Shown: positions 47,155-56,550 of the stretch, one piece after another | Layout of the letters: every line of letters starts with the position of its first letter | Numbering within the stretch: the stretch's first letter is position 1 | DNA from: Sambucus nigra | Lineage: Eukaryota > Streptophyta > Magnoliopsida > Dipsacales > Adoxaceae | Direction of reading: 5' to 3' | Length of the DNA: 64,000 nucleotides | Assembly: GCA_949130495.1 (NCBI GenBank) | Contig: OX422209.1 | Span: 696,863,757 to 696,927,756, forward strand | Notes under the pieces: generated by a model | The model's database searches: none | What the model saw: the letters and a program-made list of their open reading frames with translations, nothing else | What the model was told of the DNA's origin: nothing | Position numbers and translations under genes: made by a program

Positions 47155-48435
47155 GAAAAGGATATGGAGTTTAAATGGGGTACATATTGGGTGATTTTTG
47201 TGTACTAGTTATTGGGGTCGAAGGATCGTACTTAGAGACAATTGCCGTTTTGTCGACCCAAGGATTTAGTAGAGATTCAATTTATTTTTTTAGATAGTAC
47301 TCTATAATCAAGTAGTTGCAGTAGTAGGATTTGTGTGGATGACATAATGGATCCCTACGATCAACATTGTCAAGGAGTAGTGTATCGGGAGGGTTCCTTG
47401 TTTGGATTTCGCTTTGCGAGACGCCCACGCACGAAACGTAGTACAATGTTGAGAATAGAGAGAAGTTTTGTCCTTAATACTTTTATGTATGTTAATATGA
47501 GTAATAAATTCTTACATTGAAACCTAATTTTATTGTGTGACATATTCAGACTTATAACTGGTTTAAGTTAATAATTGGAACTACTAGAGCCTAGTAAGGC
47601 ATGTATGTGAATATATATTTAAGTGGGATTAAAATGGAAAGGATTCGAGGTTCTTGTTAAGTGATAGGTCATGTGGGTATAGGCCATGCGTAGGGTAAGG
47701 TAGGTTGTCGTTATAGGTGGGATAACTTAATTAAGGTTCCAAGATGCGAATAGGTGCGCGCTAGTAGATGAGAGGTGAGTTAGGGGTTTCACGAGAGTAC
47801 GACTCCACTTTAATTATGAAATAATGCATTGATATTTACTATGTACGGTTAACACACTTGCTAAATATTTTTTCACCTCGGGCTCTGACCCGTTTATATT
47901 TCTCTTTTGCTATATATATGTATGTATATATTACTACAGGTGTCCTATCGTATGAATGTCGGATGCTTTCCTATCTAGAGTCTTGGGAGCCGTAATAGGT
48001 GCGAACTGTTGCGGGATTTAGATTGTAGTCGCTTCATATCTCTTTGTAAATCTAGATAGGACTCCTGTTGTATATCGGGTTTATACCCAAGAGTCATTTG
48101 TAGTTGTTTATATTTTTATTTTGGTTATTGTACTGTCTGTGACCCGATAGCTTATTCGGGTATATATATTTCCTTTTGTATACTCATTTTAGTTTAATGT
48201 TAGCACTTTCATTTTACCTTGATACTTGCGCATTCTACCTTTGTTGTAGTTACGTTGTTGGTTGTTTGTCTGTGGTATGTTTCATTTTAATTTTGGCATC
48301 CACTTTTATAGTTTTGGGTAGTTAGCCTTATTTATTTTAGTATAGTTTGTGGATGCTGAGAATGAGCCATCTGAGATACCTGATTTATTGTAGTATAGGG
48401 CTGGCCGCCCGTTATTATTTAAGCGGGTTGTTATA
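44637..48435 (+). mobile_element. LTR 2 of the LARD-like retroelement, uninterrupted
   Basis: TGTAACACCCCGTGAC to GGGTTGTTATA (mutated from TTACA). Colinear with LTR 1 throughout; visible differences are scattered substitutions and small indels, so the copies are clearly diverged but alignable everywhere. A TA run at about 47125-47152 marks the site where LTR 1 carries the Helitron. GGCTCTGACCCG at 47880. Confidence 0.93.
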
Positions 48436-48600
48436 GATGGTATCACAGCATCAGGTTCTATAGTCTTTAGGATCTGTGCGGGTTTTCTGCGTTCTTCCAT
48501 TAACGTTCTTGATATAGAGCCCTACTGTTAGGGTTGTTGTGTTCACTGCGTTTATCTTCTTCTGCGAAGTGTACTCACTTGATTGACGTTCTAACAACAT
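48436..48600 (+). mobile_element. Second internal-region start after LTR 2
   Basis: Matches 42253-42414 closely, including the primer-binding site (TGGTATCACAGC, one change) and the TTCTTCTGCGAAGTGTACTC block. It breaks off at about 48600. A simple element would end at LTR 2, so this shows a tandem LTR-internal-LTR-internal arrangement. Confidence 0.88.
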
Positions 48601-49347
48601 TTGAGGTGAACATAGTCCTAAGCCTTTGGGCTACACATATACCTACGCACCTAAATGACCGGTCACACCCAAAAGTGGGGATCAATCCCTAAGTTCTATG
48701 TTATCGAGTGACAAGTTAAAAATCCCATAGATTCATCAGGATATGAATTCCCTCATGCGCAAACCTCCCCCGATAGCAAGTAAGCTAGGTATGCCATACA
48801 CATAAACCATCAATCAACCAAATAGGCACTATCATCTACCTATTTAGTATTAGGTACTTACATTACCTATATCACATTAGGAATTTATTATATCCCAAGT
48901 ACCCATCGTATATCTCGAATACTACCCGTACTTGTAATCACGATTATCATCGTGCATATATTATGTAATTATTTCTCCCATAATATTTTATTTAACCCAA
49001 GTACCCGTATATATGTCCTTGTTGTTACCCGTACTTGTCATAATGATTATTCTCCTCAAAATCGTATAATAATTATGTAGATATCTCTCAAATAATTATA
49101 ATTATAATTTTCCAACATTAATCCCAAGTTTCTCACATTTTTCCCTTCCATTAGTGAGTTGAGTGTTAGGTTAGTCGTCTTCCTTAGTTATCGTTACACT
49201 TTTCATCCTAGTCCCTGAGTTCGATATCCAACTTGCTCGGATTATCACTTAAGAGATCGTCTTACACTTAAGCCGTAATTCACACGCATTAGAGACGCAT
49301 TTTGATCCCCGTCAAGTTTTTGGAGCTATTTTCGGGGACTAGGTAAA
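48601..49347 (-). mobile_element. LTR fragment related to the minus-strand Tekay-like LTR
   Basis: GAACATAGTCCTAAGCCTTTGGG..CACATATACCTA..CCTAAGTTCTATGTT..CGCAAACCTCC resembles 21640-21830 in the same orientation. After about 49100 the similarity is no longer visible. It may be the remaining 5' LTR of the element whose 3' LTR is at 20561. Confidence 0.55.
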
Positions 49348-50451
49348 TGTAAGAATAATTTTTCTAGGATTGTTCATAGCATAACTTTAGGCTAGTTTGG
49401 CCTATCCCATTAAAAATCATCATGCACTGTCAAGATGAACCGAACTCAAGCCTCTCCAAGTTTGAAGACTTCCCGACATCCCATAAAGGTATAAATCTAT
49501 TTTGGAGTTTAAATTAATTTACCGAATTGAAGTTTGGGATGTTTAATTTTTAACAAAAATGAACAGGAACTTTTTATTTCGAAAAGAAAAAATATTTTGT
49601 TTTTAACTCTCATTCAAATGAGATTGACATCTCGTTTAAACAAGATTTAATTTCGTTGGTAGCGTTCTTATATGTTTTCAAATGAGGTTTAAGTGAGGTA
49701 TTACTGTTTTAAGTTTTTCCATCTCATTAGATACGAACCTTAAGTCATTCGAACGACATAGTCATGTCGTAAAAATGAATTAAGGATCTTGTTCAAACAG
49801 CTGTGCCTCCTAGAATTTTATGAATGTCCTATAAATACCTTTATCGTGTTCAGTTTGTTTAAAACTTTACCCAAATCCATTTCTGCATAACTTTTGTGAA
49901 AGTTCTTCACTTTTTGTGTTGAAAAAACACTATTTAATTCACCAATAAACATCATTGAATATTATTCTTGTGAATTCGTTTAAATTCTAAAAAGTTTTGT
50001 ATACTCTCATACACCTTGTGGAGAGGTACACCATGGATGACTTGTGATACCTGAGGGTATTTACTGCTGAAAACGAAGGCTGAGGTTGATGGAGGATTGC
50101 GGTCCATTATGGTTCCTGCGAGAATCATTACTGAAGGAACACTGCGATCTTTACGAGTTCTTACGGGAATTCATTGTTGTATTTCTCCATTGTATTTGAA
50201 AGTTGCGATTTACAAATTATAGTAAAATAAAAGGTTTTTTCCCTGAGGAGATTTCTTTTCCTGAAACTTGGACTTAGTTGAATGTTTGATTTATTTTATC
50301 TGTTTTATCACATAGATACATATTTAGGATAAAAAGATAATTTTTTTTTAAAAATTGGTTTTTGTATGCATGGAAATAAAAATTGATAAAACTTGCAAAA
50401 AGAGAATTTTTTTCTTTGTCGAATCATCATGGGATTATTTCATCCCAACAT
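49348..50451 (+). mobile_element. Athila-like LTR segment A
   Basis: Starts TGTAAGAATAATTTTTC and ends near ..TTCATCCCAACA. Shared blocks with segments B and C include the AATAAAAGGTTTTT phrase (50225), a CTGCGATC..GAG..TT region and a T-rich start. A gag-like coding stretch follows. Edges are approximate. Confidence 0.55.
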
Positions 50452-50565
50452 TAGATATACTAGGTTAAGTCGATTTAATCCCATAATTTGATTCCAATCC
50501 TTAAAATAAAAAAAATAAAAAAAAATCAATCTGAAAAATCCCAAAAATATTCTCTCCATGCTTAA

Positions 50566-50808
50566 ATGCAAAACATCCATCCTAACCCCATCATTCCTAG
50601 AGTGCAAGAGAATCCCACAGTCAAGCTTAACTCCGATAGACCACGTACCCCAAACGCTCCAAATTTTTGGGTTCCACCTCCCACACCGCCCAACTCCATC
50701 ACGAGTTACACTACAAGTCACACATCTAGGGCGTCGAGTGAGGATATTGAGTCATTAAGAGAGAGTGTGATATTAGCCAATGCTAGTTATGGTACGAGTG
50801 AGGTGTAA
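50566..50808 (+). pseudogene. Athila-like gag, N-terminal fragment
   Basis: The plus-strand frame has a Pro-rich stretch then SRASSEDIESLRESVILANA followed by SYG. The same block (ASS-DIE-LRE..NASYG) precedes gag near 61125-61190. It is cut at about 50804 by LTR segment B. Confidence 0.6.
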
Positions 50809-51927
50809 GGACATATTTTACGTAGTCCATTTACATTAGAGTATGTCGTATATCGCTACAATCATTGAAGAAAAGTTCAAGTTCAATCAGTCATCAAAAC
50901 AGATCCGAATATCAACATTCTTCAACAGACAAATCTCTACGAGATAGATTTTGGTAAGGTTGTGTTCAAGTCCCTTAATGTTTCATTTAAAGTGTTGGGA
51001 TAATTTTTCTAAAATGTTTTTAAACATATGAGGCTTCATTTTTCGTCAAAATAATTTTCTCTTTTGTCATTCAAACAACATCCCTAGGTCGTTCAAACGA
51101 CAGGGAGTTCTTGCTCGACCGAGGACTTTAAGCGACACTATATGTCGTGTGAAGGCTCGTGGGAAGCACGTTTGAATAGGTTCATCTAACGACATCACAC
51201 TGTTTCTTATTTTTCGCTATTGTTAGAAGGTCGCGTGAAGGAGAATTCAAGCGACATTTAACGTCATTCAAACAAAATTAAGATGTCATTTGATCAAGGC
51301 CGCCAACTTAAGGTTTTTATAAATAGATACCTCTTGGAGTCCTTATTTCTTAATAAGACTTGAGTTTTTTCCATACACAAAAACTGCAAACTGTAAAAGT
51401 TTCAACTTCTTCTTTTAGGGCTCAAACATTTGTTTTTTATTAAAAAAAATATCCCAATATCTTTAGTGAATCATTTTGAAAGCCAAGATACAATTTTGGT
51501 GAAGTTTCCCTTATAAAGAGGGTAAATCTATGATGACTTCGTAGCTCTTGAGGGAGGTGTTGGCTGACTACAAATGCGATCATTGGGAGTACTTACAGGT
51601 GTTCCTTACTAAAGATAGAACAACAGTACTTGTGGATTTGCTGTGGGAGTCCATTACTGGTTTAGGCGGCATGTGTGGGTGTCTGTAGATATTTATTGTA
51701 GATTTCGCTTATAATCTTGTAAGTTATGATTTGCAAATTATTAGAGAAATAAAAGGTTTTTGCCCTTCGAGAATTTTTTCCTAAAATTAGTTTCCTTTGC
51801 ATGCTTCTTGATTTTATATTGCCAATCACTTAGATGCATGATTTAGGGTTTAACTAAAATTTAAATTAATTGAAACTGGTTGGATTGTCATACATTTATA
51901 TTAATTTGAGAACATTTTGCTTCACTA
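50804..51927 (+). mobile_element. Athila-like LTR segment B, probable solo LTR inside gag
   Basis: TGTAAGGACATATTTTA starts it, and the gag sequence that breaks off before it resumes at about 51928. Internal GTCGTTCAAACGAC-like phrases recur. It matches segment C (63235-64000) over GATCCGAATATCAACATTCTTC, AGTGTTGGGATAATTTTTCTA and further blocks. The right edge is approximate; no target duplication was found. Confidence 0.6.
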
Positions 51928-52110
51928 CTACACTCTTATATCCCAAGTAAACCGCCACTCGGGGATGTATTATACTCCCCTATAATGTAGGGCAGTTTTT
52001 TTTAGAAATGATATGATTTAGATTATCCCAACATTTCACGTGTTGGAGTCGAAAAAGCCCTACCTTCACATTTGAGAGTTCAAGGAGGCGTACGAAAGTG
52101 GTTTGTTCAT
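51928..52110 (+). pseudogene. Athila-like gag, continuing fragment
   Basis: CIILPYNVGQFF with a following frameshift aligns with CIILP-type gag sequence at 61255-61400 (IILPHNAWQFHF..YLHIRDSR). The central gag domain is missing after 52110. Confidence 0.65.
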
Positions 52111-52884
52111 CCTTGTAGCTCTCTATTTTCTTTTTAACAGTTTCCTACTTTTCTCTAATGAATAATAATACAAGGCTATTTCGTTTTCTTCTAAGGGGGT
52201 TTTGCTTTCACACAACTCTTATTTTTAAAATGATAAAACTTAAATTTTATAAGGTCATCGAATCGGTTCAGACTGTCCCTTATAAAGGAGAAAACTGGTT
52301 CGGAATTCCAATACTGAAGCCAAATTTTCAAGAAAAACTGAACCGTTTTCCTTTAGGACAAAATCGGTTCGCACCCTGACTTTTCCTTATTTTTTTCCTT
52401 TAATTCTCCCCATCTTCGTATCTTCGTAGCTTCACAATCGAAACTCAGATATAGGTGTCGTTTCTTCTTAAGCGCTTGTGAGCTCATGAACTTCAGTTTC
52501 TCTTTAGGACCCCTGTCTAGATTCTAACTGTGTAATTACAAATTTGCCCTTAACTTCAATTCATGATTTCCAATCTTCATTTTTGTTTATCTCTCATTTT
52601 CAAGTGTATAGAATATATGCACAACGTAAGAGAAATACATGAAACACGAGGTACTCACAGGAAATCATTAGTAGTAATGATACGAGATAAAATCATAGAA
52701 TTAACATCGCACACGAAATGATAAATGTAGCCAAATTATGGGGGATAAATGTGATGAATTTTCGTCGAATCAAACCCCCCAAACTTAGAACTTTTCTCGT
52801 CCCCGAAAATGTAAAATAATCATGTAAGGTCAAACACTTATACAAAAACATCTTATTCGGGATAGAATACCTTTTTTTTGGGAC
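52111..52884. other. Degenerate retroelement sequence, no gene recognised
   Basis: Contains AATCGGTTC/AAAACTGGTTCGG phrases (52258-52375) also seen near 54056-54105. No domain recognised. Confidence 0.4.
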
Positions 52885-53509
52885 TTTCCCGAGTAATCTT
52901 GTTCCCGTAATCCTTGACCGCCCATTCTTATCTACTACTAATGCCTTGATTAATACATGCAATGGGAAAATGCAACTCTTATTCGAGAACATGACTCTCG
53001 AAACAAGTATCTTCAACATCACCAAGCATGAGGGTGATGAGGGTGAATCACAAGAGACGAACCTTATGGAAGAGAAAAATAATGAACACATTGAGAGGAA
53101 CCAAGTGAGAGATCCGTTATGGGTATGCTTTGTTACATAAATTGAGGTCGATAATTCTGAAGTTGAGCGAGAGGTAGAGGAGGCGTGTTTAATTACGTCC
53201 GTTGAGACCGAAAGCAAGAACATAAATGTGAACGGGATGGAGAGGTTAGATAAGAGTAAGAGATATTATTCAGAGATTGAGCAAGAGAGAGAGTTAGGAG
53301 ATATGAGCCTAAAGGACTTTGAGAAAGAATTCGGGCCGGTGGATGAGAATCTCAATATAGAAGTCCAATCGTTATTGGACTCTTTTTGTCACTTAGAGGA
53401 GAATGAATGGAAAGATCGGATAGACGAATTCCTTCTTTGTGACCATCCACCCATTCCACTAGAGTTCCTGGATCGATCGAGGAGAGAACTAGTGTTTCAT
53501 CCGATTTAA
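52885..53509 (+). pseudogene. Athila-like protease end and pol spacer fragment
   Basis: DRPFLSTTNALINTCNGKMQ and LLFENMTLETSIFNI match the LGRPFLATA.ALID..G end of the retroelement protease; an acidic spacer follows (EEKNNEHIERNQV, then GDMSLKDFEKEFGPV, HLEENEWKDRIDEFL). In Athila this lies between protease and reverse transcriptase. One frame break near 53140. No RT follows. Confidence 0.65.
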
Positions 53510-54452
53510 ATACCGATCAAAGCAATCTCAAGTATAAGGGGAATCTTGGTGTAGCTTGTCCTTCCAATTTTCACCGAGCTATTCTCTCCGAGTCGGGACA
53601 AGTATGCTGCGATTCGATTAGGCACCATGATGATCTCATTCACATCATTTATCACGAGCATCGATATGTCCCCCATACATATAGGGATGATCCTCACTTA
53701 TTCCGATTGTTGGTTTATAATGTGAGGAAGATGGAGAAGAAGAGGGCATTAGTGCCCGTTCAAGCGATCGGGTGACTTTTTTAGAGGAGATAGAGAGGTC
53801 GTCTCACCCCTGACGTGTATGGGGTGATTTATGTTGTATCATATCGAGTCCAGTAGGTTAGGATAGGTATATGTATGTGGGTTGCTAATTGAAAAAGGAT
53901 AGGAGAATCATTGCACTACATGTGAGAGTGTAAGGCGATTCGAGCTAAAATTTCGGTAGAAAAATGTTGGCAATGGTTCGGGAGTTAAGTGGAAAGAATT
54001 CCAACGCTGAGTGTTTGAGAGGGAGAGAAGAAAAATTAGGTGGCCATACTGGATTTGCGAACCGATTCGCCCTGGCCTTCACAATAAGGTCAAATCGGTT
54101 CGGCATATCAGAATGAAAAAAATATAGAAGCGAAACATTTCAACTCATGTCCGCATTGGTTTGATTCTCTAGTAGCCATATTCATCCCCATCCTCTTTTT
54201 CCCTCCCTCTTCATTTCCCAATATCAATTTCCTCCATAGCCAAAATTCTCACCATTTCATCTCCCTGCACTATTTTCCCCCCTCCCCGCCAAATCCTACC
54301 CCCCACCTATAAATTCAACCTTCCCCTTCCATTTTCCCCAACCACTTGAAACCCTTGCTCACTCTAACTCTTGCACAATCATTCCAAAGTTCAAACTAAT
54401 GGCCAACTGTTATCCCGCGATTGAAAAATACGAATCCACTCAAGTTGAGAAT
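53510..54452. other. Retroelement-derived non-coding region interrupted by the second CACTA
   Basis: Includes AAACCGATTCGCC/AAATCGGTTCGGC phrases and a pyrimidine-rich leader-like stretch (54190-54400). The CACTA at 54453 splits the sequence, which resumes at 60606. Confidence 0.45.
54308..54314 (+). promoter_or_regulatory. TATA-like box before a short ORF
   Basis: CTATAAATTC followed by a C/T-rich leader and an ATG at 54400 (MANCYPAIEKYESTQVEN..) looks like a plant core promoter. It is probably retroelement-derived; the ORF is interrupted by the CACTA after 18 codons. Confidence 0.35.
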
Positions 54453-54472
54453 CACTACACCAAAAACAACAA

Positions 54473-54615
54473 TTTGGCACACCTTAATATTAAAAAAGCT
54501 GGCACAATTAAATTGTGCCAAATTCTGGCATGGTTTAATGACTACCTGGCACACTTTAAAACCGTGCCAAAATTTGGCACTGTTTAAAAGTGTGGTAAGA
54601 TTGAGCACACTTTAA
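54473..54615. repeat. Left subterminal repeats of the second CACTA
   Basis: TTGGCACACCTT, CTGGCACAATT, TTGTGCCAAATT, CTGGCACACTTT, CGTGCCAAAATTTGGCAC and GAGCACACTTTAA: the same module in both orientations. Confidence 0.88.
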
Positions 54616-54659
54616 CTAAAATATAAGTATCCTAAAAAGTACAAGCGGGAGCCTTCCCT

Positions 54660-56510
54660 CCCATTGAAAATCCTAAAACCTCTATCCTCTCTCCCACTAT
54701 GTTCTCTCTACCCTCACATCTCTCAAAATCGACCTCCCTATCTCTCACCAAACGAAAGGGTTTTTATCTCTGTCAGCCATCCCTACTTTCTCCTTCAACC
54801 ACAACCGACATCCACCCGATGCCAAACTACACCGCCTCCTGTTTTCATCTTATGCTCCGCTGACCAGCCCAGGCGCCGATCTCCACCCATCGCAGCTACT
54901 TTGTATGTCTCTTCAATTAATATTATCCAAATATTATATTATGTTATTATTGTATTAATACCGAATCAACTGTTTTAAGAAAGAAAAAGAAGCGAGTATC
55001 CAGATTTGGCTTTAAGGTTATTCTTAATATTTCATATTTGGCTTGAATTCCAAATTAAGGGTTGTTCCTATTATTTTCTACATATTATCGCTCTTTATGT
55101 TTATTAAACCAAATCGATTAATTTAAGAAAGAAAAATTGAGGGTTATTGAAGATCTCTCAAGCATTATATGGTGTAGCGAAAATGGATAAAAAGCAAAGA
55201 GACAATTTCTCGTTCTTACGTTATTAAAAAGGAGTCTTAAAAAATATGCGTGGTTCAAATCTCTTCTTAATGTACAATTGGTTTTAAAATTTCTACTGCA
55301 ATTTCCTTTTTTATTTTTTTATTTTATATTTGAAGATTATTTCCATAAGGTGTTCATCCTAGAGATGTGGGAATTTCAGTGTTAGGCCACTCGACCACGG
55401 GGTCCGACTTCATGGTATCGTTGATTCTTGCCACAGTGGAACTGTTCTTGTTTTGCCGCATATTTATGGCATAAAAGAGTATGTCACATTTCAATCTTGA
55501 ATTTAGTCTTGATTTATCAGCATTCTTACATTTCCTTATAAATAGACTGTCAAAAAAGGGGAGAGGGGGAAGTCCTATAACTTGGATTTGTCCATTCTGT
55601 TTCATGATAATTCACATACAAGTAGTTAGTCTAATGTAGGCTTTTAAACCATTTTTTCCAACTTGACAAAAAATGCATTGAACTGATTACAATTCCATAG
55701 CATATATGCCAGAATACTTCATTACATACATCTCAATTTATATCCTTTATTTGAGTTTTAACAGGAAGAAATAGGTGGATAATCACCCTTCGTAGGGAGA
55801 TGATAAGTGAATACATAGTGGACCAACAAAAACTTTAAGTGATTCCCATTAAAATAAAGAACAAAGGGTATTAGTAGAGGCACAATATTTGTGCTTTAAA
55901 TCAAGTTTCCTTTGCTTCTTTGAGAGATTGGGAGAGGGATGGAAAAGATAATAGGGTTGAAGCACTTATTCATGATAATTTTTTTTTGTACAACATATCA
56001 TCATTCATGGTGATTCTGGCGATAACCAGCGTTACAATGCCAGCTATTTGTCCTAGAGAAGATGAATGTTCCCTAGCTATTTATCTCACCAGAGCTCCAC
56101 AAGCTGTAAGTGTGTAAAAATTATGTAAACTCCATCAATTCGTCGCATTTCTCTCATTTTCTATGTAATTCTGATTTAAAAGCAAAAGATGAACAAACCT
56201 TATTGTATTTATATGAAATTTTAGTCCATAATTGCATGTAACATAACATAATTCACAAAATATTCCTACCTTAATTTCTATTTTTTTCATACTATAGAGA
56301 AATGATGGAAACAATAGAGTGTGTATTAATCACAAAATGGTCAGACATGTCACATTTGGGAATGGTTGTACCATTTTCAGTTCCATATAGGGTTGTAATT
56401 ATAATACATTTTTCATATTCTTAGCTTCAGGAGATGTATCTAGGTCAATTACTCTTCAATTCGGGTCCTTGAGCCGTGGTTACATGAATGGAATGCAGGT
56501 ACTCTACACC
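54660..56510 (+). other. Unidentified, possibly captured exon-like sequence
   Basis: 54664-54905 reads as a plausible 5' exon (NPRPPYLSP-like Pro/Ser-rich frame) ending near a GTATGT donor. At 55920-56105 a frame reads VRDWERDGKDNRVEALIHDN and MVILAITSVTMPAICP, ending at GTAAGT. 56298-56400 (after ACTATAG) and 56426-56500 (after TTCTTAG; SGDVSRSITLQFGSLSRGY) look like further exons. Splice signals and protein-like composition suggest capture of a host gene, but I cannot name it. Confidence 0.4.
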
Positions 56511-56550
56511 CTTTGGCACACTTAATGCTTACACTCTTTGGCACACTTAG

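Noticed and set aside
52019..52031. LTR end TTATCCCAACA pairing with TGTTGGGATAA at 50995
   Set aside because: It looked like a perfect LTR terminus pair, but the sequence around 52019 aligns with gag coding sequence at 61316-61330, so the match is probably coincidental.
52693..53223. 176-codon minus-strand frame
   Set aside because: Antisense of the Athila protease/spacer fragment, which has recognisable motifs on the plus strand.
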